A stretch of DNA of 64,000 nucleotides, from positions 181,102 through 245,101 of the forward strand of contig NZ_KI273058.1 in NCBI RefSeq assembly GCF_000469545.1, given 5' to 3'. Below are positions 23,672 through 32,967 of this stretch, piece after piece. The stretch is from Mitsuokella sp. oral taxon 131 str. W9106 (GTDB lineage Bacteria; Bacillota; Negativicutes; Selenomonadales; Selenomonadaceae). How positions within the stretch are numbered: the first letter of the stretch is position 1; each line of letters begins with the position of its first letter. The notes below the pieces were generated by a model. It did not search any database. It was not told the origin of the DNA and saw nothing but the letters and a program-made list of their open reading frames with translations. The translations under genes and the position numbers were made by a program.

Positions 23672-24505
23672 TTATTGCCGCACGGCTTCCGTCGTGCGGA
23701 TTTTTTTTTCGATCGCTTCGTTTGGCAGCATCTTTACGACCTGCGTATAGACGAGGTCAATGAGGAAGAACTGTGCCATTTTTGCGGCGACGGAGCCCGT
23801 CTCCAAAGCCGTTTCTCCCGCTATATAGGAAAGACCGACGTCGGAAGCTGCATACAGGCGCGAGGCGCGGTTCTCCGTGAGGGAGATGATGCGCAAATCG
23901 CGCTTGCGGCCGATTTCGACGGTCTGGAGGATCTCTTCCGTCTCGCCCGAATGGGATATGGCGAAGATGACGTCATTCGGCTCGAGGATCGCGGCAATCA
24001 TGCGCATGGTATGGCTGTCGCACGGGGCGACACAGTCGAGACCGATGCGCATGAACTTGAAGTACGAGTCTTGTGCAATGATGCCGGAATAGCCGAGACC
24101 GACGAGTGCGATTCGCTTTGCTTGGATGAGCAGGGAAGCAGCCTTTTGGATCATGGCGTCTTCAATGATGTCCTGCGTCTTTTCGAGTGCGATCATGTTC
24201 GATGCGAGCAGCTTGCGCGCCGTCTCGCCTGCAGGCTCGTCGTTCTTGATGTTCTCGTGGCCGATGAACCGACCGATTTCTGCGCCTTCCCGCGCAAGGG
24301 CAGCCTTGAAATCGCCGAGGCTTGAAAAGCCGAGCTTGCGGACAAAGCGCGTGCATGTCGCTTCTGCCGTCCCGCTCGCGAGCGCGATTTCCGAAATGGT
24401 CATGCGCGGGATGTCGAGCAAATGGGTTTTGATGCAGGCGATGATTTTCTTGTCGCCCTTTGATACGCGGAATGATGGTGCGTCAAGTTGGCTCAGTATT
24501 TTCAA
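23672..24505 (-). CDS. RpiR-family regulator with SIS sugar-phosphate domain
   Basis: 277 residues. The N-terminal HTH_6 domain (MTISEIALASGTAEATCTRFVRKLGFSSLGDFK) is followed by a SIS domain (about 105-240; RIALVGLGYSGIIAQD, FAISHSGETEEILQ) that senses a sugar phosphate. It is the last gene of the minus-strand sialic-acid and amino-sugar cluster, ten bases after the PTS gene. NanR of several Gram-positives is of this type and responds to ManNAc-6-P; by position this is the likely repressor of the cluster. Confidence 0.85.
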   Translation of the reverse strand: MKILSQLDAPSFRVSKGDKKIIACIKTHLLDIPRMTISEIALASGTAEATCTRFVRKLGFSSLGDFKAALAREGAEIGRFIGHENIKNDEPAGETARKLLASNMIALEKTQDIIEDAMIQKAASLLIQAKRIALVGLGYSGIIAQDSYFKFMRIGLDCVAPCDSHTMRMIAAILEPNDVIFAISHSGETEEILQTVEIGRKRDLRIISLTENRASRLYAASDVGLSYIAGETALETGSVAAKMAQFFLIDLVYTQVVKMLPNEAIEKKIRTTEAVRQ

Positions 24506-24515
24506 TGTAAGCCCT

Positions 24516-26099
24516 CTATTCCAAATGCAGTTGTTCTTCCACTTCGTTCTTGATCACGGTGACCTGCGGCCCATAGATGATTTGGATGCCGTTTCCGCTC
24601 GAGAGAATGCCGCGGCTTCCCGATTCCTTCAGCAGCCGCTCGCTCACTTTGTCCGAATCCTTGACGGTCACGCGCAGGCGCGTCGCACAGCAGTCAAACT
24701 CCACGATGTTGTCCTTGCCGCCAAGCCCCTCGATAATAAGGTCGGCGCGGTATCCTGCACCATCTTTTTCGGACGCGCTTGCCGCATCTGACATGTCGTC
24801 TTCGTCGTCCTCACGGCCGAGCGTTTTGAAGTTGAACTTTTGGATGAGAAACTTGAACGAGAAGTAGTAGAGGAAGAACCAGGGAATGCCGACCATGGGG
24901 ATGTAGAGCCAGTTCGTCTTGGCATCGCCCTGAAGGACGCCGAAGAGGATGAGGTCAATGCAGCCGCCGGAGAACGTCTGCCCAACCGTGATTTGCAGGA
25001 TATGGGCAATCATGAAGGCGCAGCCGTCAAAGAAGGCATGGAGGACGTAAAGAGCTGGGGCGACGAACAGGAAGGAGAACTCGATCGGCTCGGTGATGCC
25101 GGTCATGAAAGACGTGAGCGCAGCCGACAGCAGAAGGCCGCCGACGACCTTGCGCTTCTCCGGTCTTGCCGTATGGTACATGGCAAGGCATGCGCCGATC
25201 AGGCCGAACATCATCGTGATGAAACGGCCGGACATGAAGCGGGAAATGCCGATGTAGTAATGCTGTGTGCTGGGATCGCCGAGCTGGGCGAAGAAGATGC
25301 GCTGCGTGCCCTCGACGAGCTGTCCGTTGATGACTTCCGAACCGCCGAGCGCCGTCGTCCAAAATGGCAGATAGAAGATGTGATGCAGGCCAAAAGGGCC
25401 GAGCATGCGGAGCACGAAACCGTAAATCAGTGTGCCGATGTAGCCGGTCGAATCGACAATGCCGCCCATGCCGAGGATGATCTTTTGAACATGAGGCCAG
25501 ACGAGGAACATGATGCAGCCGAGGAAGATGGCCGAAAACGAGCAGATGATCGGCACGAAGCGCGAGCCGCCGAAGAATCCGAGAAATGGCGGAAGCTCAA
25601 TCTTGTTGAACCGTTTGTGCAGGGCATACGTCATGAGGCCGACGACGACGCCGCCGAATACGCCCGTTTCGAGCGTCTGTATGCCGAGGCTCATGCCTTG
25701 GCCGACGCCTGCAAGGTTGTCCTTGGCGAGCGTGCCCGTGATGATGAGCAGGGCGTTGATCGTCGCATTCATGACGAGCAGTGCGAGCACGGATGCAAGT
25801 CCTGCCGTTCCCTTGTCCGTACGCGCAAGCCCGACTGCAATGCCAACGGCGAAGAGGATGGCGAGGTTGGCAAAGACGATATTGCCTGCCGAGGCCATGA
25901 TGGCAAAAACGTTTTGCAGCCAACCGATGTCAAGAAACGGATATGCCTTGACGGAGTTCGGGTTTGAAAGCGCGCCGCCGATGCCGAGCAAAAGACCGGC
26001 AGCCGGCAGGACCGCAATCGGCAGCATGAAAGACTTGCCGAATCGCTGGGCCTTGGCGAAGAAAGAATGATTGCTGCTTTCTTGCGAGAAGATGCCCAT
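24516..26099 (-). CDS. PTS EIICB, glucose/N-acetylglucosamine class
   Basis: 527 residues. The EIIC domain (about 1-400) has around ten membrane segments and motifs of the glucose superfamily (KSFMLPIAVLPAAGLLLGIGGAL, GITEPIEFSFLFVAP). The C-terminal EIIB domain (about 440-527) carries the phosphorylated Cys in DCCATRLRV. No EIIA domain is fused, so an EIIA-Glc-type protein must come from elsewhere. The surroundings suggest an amino sugar such as GlcNAc or a related N-acetylated sugar. It has its own promoter at 26149-26177. Confidence 0.88.
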   Translation of the reverse strand: MGIFSQESSNHSFFAKAQRFGKSFMLPIAVLPAAGLLLGIGGALSNPNSVKAYPFLDIGWLQNVFAIMASAGNIVFANLAILFAVGIAVGLARTDKGTAGLASVLALLVMNATINALLIITGTLAKDNLAGVGQGMSLGIQTLETGVFGGVVVGLMTYALHKRFNKIELPPFLGFFGGSRFVPIICSFSAIFLGCIMFLVWPHVQKIILGMGGIVDSTGYIGTLIYGFVLRMLGPFGLHHIFYLPFWTTALGGSEVINGQLVEGTQRIFFAQLGDPSTQHYYIGISRFMSGRFITMMFGLIGACLAMYHTARPEKRKVVGGLLLSAALTSFMTGITEPIEFSFLFVAPALYVLHAFFDGCAFMIAHILQITVGQTFSGGCIDLILFGVLQGDAKTNWLYIPMVGIPWFFLYYFSFKFLIQKFNFKTLGREDDEDDMSDAASASEKDGAGYRADLIIEGLGGKDNIVEFDCCATRLRVTVKDSDKVSERLLKESGSRGILSSGNGIQIIYGPQVTVIKNEVEEQLHLE

Positions 26100-26148
26100 A
26101 GGAAGACCTCCCTTTTAAGATACAACGAAAAGAAAAATGCACAATCGA

Positions 26149-26177
26149 ATCATAACATAGAATGAAATGATTTGCAA
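26149..26177 (-). promoter_or_regulatory. Promoter of the PTS EIICB gene
   Basis: On the minus strand: TTGCAA, 17 bases, TATGAT. TTGCAAATTGCAA-like repeats surround the -35 box. A related copy of the element seen at two other promoters of the cluster lies further upstream at 26199-26213. Confidence 0.6.
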
Positions 26178-26275
26178 TTTGCAAAGAAATCAGCATGAAA
26201 TGCAAAGAAAAATGAAAATAACCGCGAGTTTGCAAGGGGGTGTGCAACTGCGGTTATTCTCATTTGACCGGGCCT

Positions 26276-27166
26276 CTAGGAATGGACACGATGCTCCTGG
26301 AGGAAGTGATAGAGCGCGCCGAGCATTCCTGCTGTGTTCTGCGTGGCGGCGAATGCAACTTTTGTTGCGCCGTAGACACTCGGCACGAGGCGCTCGCGAA
26401 GCCTCGCTTCGAGCAATGGGCGAAGCACGGCTTCGCGAGCCATGATCCCGCCGCCCAAAATGATGCAGTCGGGATTTGCAACGCAGACAATATTTGTGAT
26501 GGCATCGGCGAGCGACGCGATGAGCGCTTCGACGGCGTCCTTTGCGGATGCGTCGCCTTCGTCGAGGAGCGCGAATACCTGCTTGCCGTCGAGACTGCCT
26601 TCCGGCAAGGCTTTTGTCCGTTCGACGTCTTTCACGAGACGCGTTGCGGAGCAGTTCTCGTGGAGACGCCCGCTCGGAACGCGCATATAGGCGATTTCGC
26701 CCGCGCTTGCGCTCGTGCCGTGCACGACGTGCCCGTCTACGATGAGACAGCCGCCGATGCTCGTGCCGACCGTTATGGCAAAGAGCGATTTTGCGCCTTT
26801 TCCCGCGCCCTTCCATAGTTCGCCGAGTGCGGCGCAGTTGACGTCGTTTTCGACCGAGCAGGGCAGGGAGAATCGTCCTTCTATGACGGTGCGCCAATTC
26901 GTACCCGTGTAGTTTGGGATAGAGGAGGGAAGTGCATACGTGATCGTGCAAGAGGCCGTGTCCACCATGCCTGCCGTGGAAATGGCGACACCCTCTGCAG
27001 CATCGCCGCGCAGGGACTCGACAATATGGCAGACTTTCTGGACGATTCCGGGTCCCCCATGCGAGAGCGCTTCCGTCGGCATGGCGTCCTGCGTGATCAG
27101 CACGCCGTTTGCGTCGGCCGTGCCGTACTTGATGGCCGTGCCGCCGATGTCCATGCAGATATACAT
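26276..27166 (-). CDS. nanK: N-acetylmannosamine kinase, ROK family
   Basis: 296 residues from the ATG at 27166, with GAGGAGG upstream. ROK motifs: ATP site MDIGGTAIKYG, the catalytic Asp in ENDVNCAALGE, and TVGTSIGG. The Cys-rich zinc motif of many ROK kinases is reduced to HENCSA. The placing next to nanQ, the symporter, nanA and nanE makes ManNAc kinase the best assignment: ManNAc to ManNAc-6-phosphate. Glucokinase or allose kinase would be the alternatives by sequence alone. Confidence 0.8.
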   Translation of the reverse strand: MYICMDIGGTAIKYGTADANGVLITQDAMPTEALSHGGPGIVQKVCHIVESLRGDAAEGVAISTAGMVDTASCTITYALPSSIPNYTGTNWRTVIEGRFSLPCSVENDVNCAALGELWKGAGKGAKSLFAITVGTSIGGCLIVDGHVVHGTSASAGEIAYMRVPSGRLHENCSATRLVKDVERTKALPEGSLDGKQVFALLDEGDASAKDAVEALIASLADAITNIVCVANPDCIILGGGIMAREAVLRPLLEARLRERLVPSVYGATKVAFAATQNTAGMLGALYHFLQEHRVHS

Positions 27167-27217
27167 AGCGATTCCTCCTCGTTCTCCGCAGCTTGCCATA
27201 CGGCAGGCTGCGAGGCC

Positions 27218-27673
27218 TCATCCTCTGATGCGCACCTTGAAAATTCCCTTCTTGAGCGGTGCGGGAGCATCGAGCATGACGCCTGGGCGGTGGACGTCCT
27301 CTGGATAGCATAGGAGGAAGTCGCCGGGGTGCATGGTGACGGAGGCAGTCGCCTCGCCGGTCGCGGGGACGTAGTCACGGTCTTTTTCATACGTGCCCGT
27401 CTGCATGCGTTCGATGGGTGCGAGGTCGATGCGCTCGCAGCCTTCCGCGAGGACGTGGATATCGAGGTAGTCGCGGTGCGCTTCCCAGCCCTTTTCCTCG
27501 GATGGGCCGGTCGTGTAGTGCGCGATGTTGACGTAGAGCGCGTCGCCTGCGATGTCGTTCCGCCCTTTTGGAAGTGCGCTGAGGTCATGTGTCCGCGCGA
27601 AGTCGATCGCCTCCTGTACTTCCCTGGGAAGAAAAGAGTATGTTTTTTCATGGGAAAGACTGCCGTAAATCAT
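27218..27673 (-). CDS. nanQ: YhcH/NanQ family protein (sugar anomerase)
   Basis: 151 residues, full length for the YhcH/YjgK/YiaL family. Typical motifs: MIYGSLSH start, EAHRDYLDIHVLAEGCERI with metal-binding His and Glu, and HPGDFLLCYPEDVHRPGV, a cupin-like metal site. E. coli NanQ (YhcH) speeds anomer conversion of sialic acid before the lyase acts. The surrounding nan genes support that role here. Confidence 0.85.
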   Translation of the reverse strand: MIYGSLSHEKTYSFLPREVQEAIDFARTHDLSALPKGRNDIAGDALYVNIAHYTTGPSEEKGWEAHRDYLDIHVLAEGCERIDLAPIERMQTGTYEKDRDYVPATGEATASVTMHPGDFLLCYPEDVHRPGVMLDAPAPLKKGIFKVRIRG

Positions 27674-27689
27674 GATGGCCTCCTTGTGG

Positions 27690-29186
27690 TCAGGGATGCG
27701 GGGTAAAGACGGTCGTGCCGTTCGGAGCTTCGTAGCTCGGTTCCGTCATCCGGCTGACGAGGCTGCCGACCAAGATGGAGAGCGTGATCGTGATGAACGT
27801 ATACGCCCAGAACGAAACAGAGGGAACGAAGTATTTCAGGTAGATGACGACGGCTGTCGAGACGATGAAGCCTGCGAGAGCGCCCTTGGCGTTGGCGCGG
27901 GGGCAGAACGCGCCGAGGACGAACATGCCGGCGAGCGCGCCGAGCGCAAGCCCGATGAAGCTGTTGAACCATTCGTAAGCGGAATGGATGTTGCTGCCGG
28001 CCATGATGATGGCGACGACGATGGAGAGAATGCCGACGCCGAGCGAGATGAACTGCGCGATGCGCGTTTGGCGTTTCATGGGCATTTCGGGGTCGGCGAC
28101 AGACTGGATATCGAGCACCCAGCTCGTTGCAACGGAGTTGATGCCCGTTGAGAGGGTCGATTGCGCAGCGGCAAAGAGTGCGGCGAGCAGGATGCCCGTG
28201 AGCCCTGTCGGAAGCTCGTAGGTGATGTAAGCTGCGAGCACGAGGTCGCGGCGGTCGGTCATCAGAAGATCCGGGTTCTGTGCGTAGAACACGAAGAGAC
28301 TCGTGCCGACCAAGAAGAATACCGTCGCGGAGAAGATGGAAAGCACGCCATTGCCAAGCGTCATTTTGTTGAGCTGCTTGACATCCGTCGTCGTCGTGAA
28401 GCGCTGGACGATGTCCTGGCTTGAGATGTAGGAGGCAAAGGTGCTGAGACCGCCGCCGATGAATACGATGAAGACGCTCGTCGAGAGGATGTCGGGGCTG
28501 ATCCAATGCTCGGTTTCAAACAAGAACTTGTGCCCTGTCGTCAGCGTATCCCAAATGGTGCCGAAGCCGCCGTTTATGCTGCCGATCATGACGATGAGCG
28601 TGAGTGCGATGCCGACGATGAGCACGGTGCCTTGGATGAAATCGGTATAGAGGACGGCCTTTAGCCCGCCCGAGTAGGAGTAAATGATGGCAATGACGCC
28701 CATGACAACGATGAGCAGATTGACATCGATTCCCGTGAGTTGTGCGAGTGCGAGCGACGGCAGGTACATGATGATGGACATGCGCCCGAGCTGGAAGAGG
28801 ATGAACATGATTGCGCCGAGCATGCGCAGCCGCTTGCTTTCAAACCGCTTTTCCAAGTAGTGATAAGCCGTGTCGATCTCAAGCCGGCTGTAGATGGGCA
28901 GGAAGAAGCGGATGGTCAGCGGTATCGCGATGAGCATGCCGATTTGTGCCCACCAGAGGATCCAGGAGCCGTGGTAGGAGTTGCCGGGAATGGAGAGAAA
29001 GGAAATGGGGCTCAGAAGCGTAGCGAATATGGAGACGCAGGTGACATACCAAGGAATGGTTCCGTCTCCTTTGAAGAACTCCTTGCCCTGCATGTCTTTC
29101 TTTGAGTAGTATAGGCCTGCGAGCAGCACGCCGCCAAGGTATACGATCAGGACGACCGTATCAATCCAAGTAAAACCTTCATGCAT
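27690..29186 (-). CDS. Sodium:solute symporter, probable sialic acid transporter
   Basis: 498 residues from the ATG at 29186, preceded by GGAGGAG. About 13 membrane segments; SSS-family motifs SGGLKAVLYTDFIQ and QSTLSTGINSVAT. It lies between nanA and nanQ and is the only secondary transporter of the cluster, so sodium-coupled Neu5Ac uptake (as by SiaT/NanT of this family) is the likely role. The assignment rests on context; the family also carries sugars and proline. Confidence 0.82.
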   Translation of the reverse strand: MHEGFTWIDTVVLIVYLGGVLLAGLYYSKKDMQGKEFFKGDGTIPWYVTCVSIFATLLSPISFLSIPGNSYHGSWILWWAQIGMLIAIPLTIRFFLPIYSRLEIDTAYHYLEKRFESKRLRMLGAIMFILFQLGRMSIIMYLPSLALAQLTGIDVNLLIVVMGVIAIIYSYSGGLKAVLYTDFIQGTVLIVGIALTLIVMIGSINGGFGTIWDTLTTGHKFLFETEHWISPDILSTSVFIVFIGGGLSTFASYISSQDIVQRFTTTTDVKQLNKMTLGNGVLSIFSATVFFLVGTSLFVFYAQNPDLLMTDRRDLVLAAYITYELPTGLTGILLAALFAAAQSTLSTGINSVATSWVLDIQSVADPEMPMKRQTRIAQFISLGVGILSIVVAIIMAGSNIHSAYEWFNSFIGLALGALAGMFVLGAFCPRANAKGALAGFIVSTAVVIYLKYFVPSVSFWAYTFITITLSILVGSLVSRMTEPSYEAPNGTTVFTPHP

Positions 29187-29304
29187 TTGTATCTCCTCCA
29201 AATAGATTCGTTTGAAGATTTCAACACATTTAGGAAACACGCTCCAAAAGGAGCGCATTTCCATGCAGCTTACAGAGGGTCAGGGGATAGGGGATCGTCG
29301 CAAA

Positions 29305-30186
29305 TCAGAAATACGTTTTGTAAATCTCCTTTGCCCGTGCGCGCATTTCCGGGGTATACGCCTTCATCGGCTCACGGCAAGCGCCGGCGTGGATGCCTTC
29401 TTCTTCCAACAGGAGCTTTATTGTGCCGTAGAGACCGTTGCCGAGTATATCGGTGATGAGATCGTTTGTGACGTGCTGGATTTCGAGTGCTTCCTTGGTC
29501 TTTCCTGCGCGGGCGAGGTCGAAAATCTGTCGTGCGCGCGGCCCGTTGACGTTGTATGTCGAGCCGATTGCGCCGTCCACGCCGAGCACTGTCGCGGGAA
29601 GCAGCATCTCATCGAAGCCCGCGAAAATGAGCTTGTCGGGGAATGTCTTGCGCATCCGCTCAAGAAGATAGAAGTCTGCCTGCGTGAATTTGACGCCGAC
29701 AATTTTCTTGTCCTCAAAGAGCTTGCCGAACTGCGGCAGGCTCATGTCCACGCCCGTCAGGAACGGGATGGAGTAGATGACCATGCGGTTATCGACAGGA
29801 CCGATGATGCTTTCGTAGTAGTGGCGGATTTCGTCGAAGCTGAACTTGTAGTAGAATGGCGTGACGGCACTGATTGCATCATAGCCGAGATCCGTGACGA
29901 ATTTTGCGAGTTCACAGGATTCCTTGAGGTTGATTGAGCCGACCTGCGCGATGAGGGTCACAGCGTCCTTTGCCTCGTCCTTCACGATTTCGAAGATTCG
30001 CTTTTTTTCATCCGTCGCGAGCATGAAATTCTCGCCCGTGCTGCCGCCGACATAGAGACCGTCCATTTTCATCTTGTCGATGTCATGGCGGACAATTTGG
30101 CGTAGGCCGCTTTCGTTCAGCGTGCCGTCCTCATGGAATGAGGCGAGCAGGGCGGCGTAGAGGCCGCGTAAATCTCTCTTGGACAT
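29305..30186 (-). CDS. nanA: N-acetylneuraminate lyase
   Basis: 293 residues from the ATG at 30186, AAGGAGG upstream. A DHDPS-fold aldolase: pyruvate-binding GGSTGENFMLATDEKK, catalytic Tyr138 (MVIYSIP), Schiff-base Lys166 (VGVKFTQAD) and GFDEMLLPA. The Glu-Asn-Phe in STGENF is typical of sialic acid lyases rather than DHDPS. It splits Neu5Ac into ManNAc and pyruvate, feeding nanK and nanE on either side. Confidence 0.92.
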   Translation of the reverse strand: MSKRDLRGLYAALLASFHEDGTLNESGLRQIVRHDIDKMKMDGLYVGGSTGENFMLATDEKKRIFEIVKDEAKDAVTLIAQVGSINLKESCELAKFVTDLGYDAISAVTPFYYKFSFDEIRHYYESIIGPVDNRMVIYSIPFLTGVDMSLPQFGKLFEDKKIVGVKFTQADFYLLERMRKTFPDKLIFAGFDEMLLPATVLGVDGAIGSTYNVNGPRARQIFDLARAGKTKEALEIQHVTNDLITDILGNGLYGTIKLLLEEEGIHAGACREPMKAYTPEMRARAKEIYKTYF

Positions 30187-30231
30187 GATGGTTTCCTCCT
30201 TGCTGTAGGTATGGTTGGTTGGCAAAGCGCA

Positions 30232-30903
30232 TTATGAAATCGCTTCGATGAAACGCTTGGCGATGAGCTGGGGGCGCGTGATGGCAGAGCCGACAATCGC
30301 GCCGTGCACGCCGGTCCGCATGGCTTCTTTCAAATCATTCGGCGTATTGATCCGCCCTTCGGCAAAAACGGGGACGGATGCATCTGATGCAAGGCTGCGC
30401 ATGAGCGCAAAGTCGGGGCCAGTCCGCTTTTTGCTGTATGGCGTGTAGCCCGACATGGTCGTGGAGATCGCATCCGCCCCGAGCCTTGCGGCCTTTATGC
30501 CCTCCTCGTAGGTCGAAATGTCGGCGAGCACGAGCGTGTTCGCTTCGTGGACGCGTGCGATGAGGTCGCGGATGTCCGTCTTCTTCGGCCGCTCACGGTC
30601 CGTCATGTCGAGCGCGACCATCTCGCAGCCCGTTTTGAGGAGCAGGTCGACCTCACGCATCGTCGGCGTGATGTAGATGGGGGAGTCTGCATAGTTCTGC
30701 TTGATGAGCCCAATGACGGGAAGCTGTGCGATGCGGCGTATCTCCTCGATATCGGCGACGCTCTGCGCGCGTATGGCAGCGGCTCCCGCCTCCTTTGCCG
30801 CGTATGCCATGCGCCCCATGATGAAGGGGCTGAACAGTGGCTCGTCAGGGAGTGCCTGGCAGGAAACGATCAGCTTGCCCTTGACCGCGTCGAAGAAATT
30901 CAT
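30232..30903 (-). CDS. nanE: N-acetylmannosamine-6-phosphate 2-epimerase
   Basis: 223 residues, SD GGAGG upstream. A TIM-barrel epimerase: LIVSCQALPDEPLFSP start, RAQSVADIEEIR, GLIKQNYADSPIYITPT with the catalytic Lys, and the phosphate-binding VFAEGRINTP and AIVGSAITRP. It turns ManNAc-6-P into GlcNAc-6-P. The gene stands between nanA and nagA and has its own promoter with a palindrome over the -10 box. Confidence 0.93.
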   Translation of the reverse strand: MNFFDAVKGKLIVSCQALPDEPLFSPFIMGRMAYAAKEAGAAAIRAQSVADIEEIRRIAQLPVIGLIKQNYADSPIYITPTMREVDLLLKTGCEMVALDMTDRERPKKTDIRDLIARVHEANTLVLADISTYEEGIKAARLGADAISTTMSGYTPYSKKRTGPDFALMRSLASDASVPVFAEGRINTPNDLKEAMRTGVHGAIVGSAITRPQLIAKRFIEAIS

Positions 30904-30949
30904 GGATATACCTCCAATTTTATAAATGAAATATTTTTTCTTATTTCGA

Positions 30950-30972
30950 TAGAATTATATCATATAATTCTA
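30950..30972. promoter_or_regulatory. 23-bp perfect palindrome, likely operator
   Basis: TAGAATTATAT and its exact complement ATATAATTCTA flank a single C. The palindrome covers the -10 box of the nanE promoter. A repressor bound here would block the polymerase; the RpiR protein of the cluster is the obvious candidate. Confidence 0.65.
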
Positions 30973-30982
30973 GAAAATGCAA
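30954..30982 (-). promoter_or_regulatory. Promoter of nanE-nanA and downstream genes
   Basis: On the minus strand: TTGCAT, 17 bases, TATAAT. The -35 box is within a 15-base element (30976-30990) that recurs before nagB. It overlaps the end of nagA. Confidence 0.7.
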
Positions 30983-30988
30983 ATATAT

Positions 30989-32149
30989 TTACTTCTTATA
31001 ATATGTCGTCCCGCCGACAACGGTGCGGCGCATGCGAAAATCGCGGTCGAAAATGGCGAAATCGGCGGTCTTTCCCTCGGAGAGAGAGCCGATTTCGTCG
31101 TAGAGACCGAGTTCCTTCGCAGGGGTCCGCGTTACCATTTCGATGATGGAGGGAATGGGCGCGCCTGTGTTCGTGCGGAAGATGCGCAGCCCGTCGTTGA
31201 GGCAGAGGACACTTCCGGCGATCGTCCCGTCTGCAAGCGTCGCAAGCGTGCCGCGGACGGTCACCTTCTGCCCGCCGAGTTCGGATGGTCCGTCGCCAAG
31301 CCCGCAGGCGCGGAGCGAGTCGGTGATGAGGATGAGGTGCTTCCCGCCTTTTGCATGGTAAATGATGCGCTGCATGGTGGGATGGAGGTGGACATTGTCG
31401 CAAATCAGCTCGCAGTTCGCCGTCGAATCGAGCGCAGCACCCAATACGCCGGGGCGGCGGTGGTGCAGTCCCGTCATGGCATTGCAGAGGTGCGTGATAT
31501 GATGCGCGCCCGCCTCAATGGCGTGTGCCGCCGTCTTATAGTCTGCTGCCGTATGGCCGATGGAAACGACGATGCCGTGTGCGGTGCATGCCTTGATGAA
31601 CGCATCGTCCGGGAGCGTTTCTGGGGCGACCGTGATGATTTTGATCACGTCCGCATAAGGCTCGATGGTGGAAAAGTCGGCAGGGAGGATATGCGCCGCA
31701 TCCTGCGCGCCCTTTTTGGAGGGCGCGATGAAAGGCCCTTCCATGTGGCAGCCGAGCACGCGTGCGCCGTGCGCGTCCCCGTGCATGGCATGGCGGATCG
31801 TGCAAAGGGCGTGCGCGATGTCCGAAAAAGCGCAGGTCATCGTCGTCGGCAGGTAGGCGGTCACGCCCGTCCTCGCTTGGAAGAGACTCATCTTGTCGAG
31901 CGCGTCAGAGTCCGCGTCCATCGTGTCCGCGCCGTCGCAGCCGTGGATATGGACGTTGAGGAATCCCGGCGCGACGTAAGCGCCGCCTGCGTCATAGACC
32001 TCCTCTAGGTCGGCGTGGCCCGCGTCTTTCCCCTCTGGCCGGATCGCGCGGATTTTTTCGTCGTAGAGGAGGGTCAAGCCTTCCTTGGAGCAGAAGTGTC
32101 CCGTTTCATCGGGGACGATGAGAATCCCGTTTCGGATGGCTTTCATCAT
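30989..32149 (-). CDS. nagA: N-acetylglucosamine-6-phosphate deacetylase
   Basis: 386 residues; two ATG codons in a row (32149, 32146) follow AAGGAG, and the first overlaps the nagB stop. Amidohydrolase motifs: NVHIHGCDGAD, HMEGPFIAPSKKGAQD, SIGHTAAD, HLCNAMTGLHHR and the catalytic Asp in LITDSLRACG. It removes acetate from GlcNAc-6-P to give GlcN-6-P for nagB. Confidence 0.93.
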   Translation of the reverse strand: MMKAIRNGILIVPDETGHFCSKEGLTLLYDEKIRAIRPEGKDAGHADLEEVYDAGGAYVAPGFLNVHIHGCDGADTMDADSDALDKMSLFQARTGVTAYLPTTMTCAFSDIAHALCTIRHAMHGDAHGARVLGCHMEGPFIAPSKKGAQDAAHILPADFSTIEPYADVIKIITVAPETLPDDAFIKACTAHGIVVSIGHTAADYKTAAHAIEAGAHHITHLCNAMTGLHHRRPGVLGAALDSTANCELICDNVHLHPTMQRIIYHAKGGKHLILITDSLRACGLGDGPSELGGQKVTVRGTLATLADGTIAGSVLCLNDGLRIFRTNTGAPIPSIIEMVTRTPAKELGLYDEIGSLSEGKTADFAIFDRDFRMRRTVVGGTTYYKK

Positions 32150-32895
32150 GCGAGCTCCTTCCCCTTTGCGGTGAGCAGGCTCCCTGCCTCGCGGTCGACG
32201 ATGAGCGTCACATGGGGATGGAGCTGCAGGATGGAAGCAGGGACGGCTGGCGTGATCGTGCCTTCCCATGTGTCCTTTACCGCTTGCGCCTTTTCCGCCC
32301 CGCTCGCGAGCAGGAGAATGTGCCGTGCCTGAAAGATCGTGCCGATTCCCATGCTCATCGCCTCGCGCGGCACGTCCTTTTCCGAGGCGAAGAACCGCGC
32401 ATTCGCCGCAATCGTGTTCCCCTTCAGCGCGACCTTATGCGTCGTGCGTGTGAAGCAGTCTGCGGGTTCGTTGAAGCCGATGTGCGCGTTGCGCCCGATG
32501 CCGAGAAGCTGCAGGTCGATGCCGCCTGCCGCCTCGATGGCCTTTTCGTAGCGCATGCCCTCTGCTGCTGCATCGTCTGCCAGCCCATCGGGGAAGAAGA
32601 TGCGCTCGTTTCGGATGTTGACATGGTCGAAAAGGTTTTCATGCATGAAGCGATGATAGCTCTGTTCGTCATTCGGCGAAAGGCCGACATATTCGTCAAG
32701 GTTGAACGAAGTTGCCTGCGAGAAGTCCAGTCCGACCGTCTCATATAGGTGGATGAGTTTCTGATACAGCATGACGGGCGTGCTGCCCGTCGCGAGGCCG
32801 AGGACGGAATCGGGCTTCAGCCAAAGCTGTGCTGCGATGATTTTGGCAGCTTCCTCGCTCATGCTTTCGTAGTGGTCTGTGAAGATGATGCGCAT
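32146..32895 (-). CDS. nagB: Glucosamine-6-phosphate deaminase
   Basis: 249 residues, a normal length for the short bacterial NagB. Motifs: LGLATGSTPVMLYQ phosphate loop, FNLDEYVGLSPND with the catalytic Asp, LLGIGRNAHIGFNEP with the catalytic His, and the VPASILQLHPHVTLIVD end. It converts GlcN-6-P to fructose-6-P and ammonia, the entry to glycolysis. First gene of the cluster. Confidence 0.95.
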   Translation of the reverse strand: MRIIFTDHYESMSEEAAKIIAAQLWLKPDSVLGLATGSTPVMLYQKLIHLYETVGLDFSQATSFNLDEYVGLSPNDEQSYHRFMHENLFDHVNIRNERIFFPDGLADDAAAEGMRYEKAIEAAGGIDLQLLGIGRNAHIGFNEPADCFTRTTHKVALKGNTIAANARFFASEKDVPREAMSMGIGTIFQARHILLLASGAEKAQAVKDTWEGTITPAVPASILQLHPHVTLIVDREAGSLLTAKGKELA

Positions 32896-32938
32896 GACAG
32901 GTGCTCCTTTCTGACCTATAGAAGTTCGTCTTCATAAG

Positions 32939-32967
32939 AATATACCACGTGAAACTAAATAATGCAA
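32939..32967 (-). promoter_or_regulatory. Promoter of nagB-nagA
   Basis: On the minus strand: TTGCAT, 17 bases, TATATT. The -35 region (element 32961-32975) is nearly identical to that of the nanE promoter: AAATTTATTTGCATT against AAATATATTTGCATT. Confidence 0.65.
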
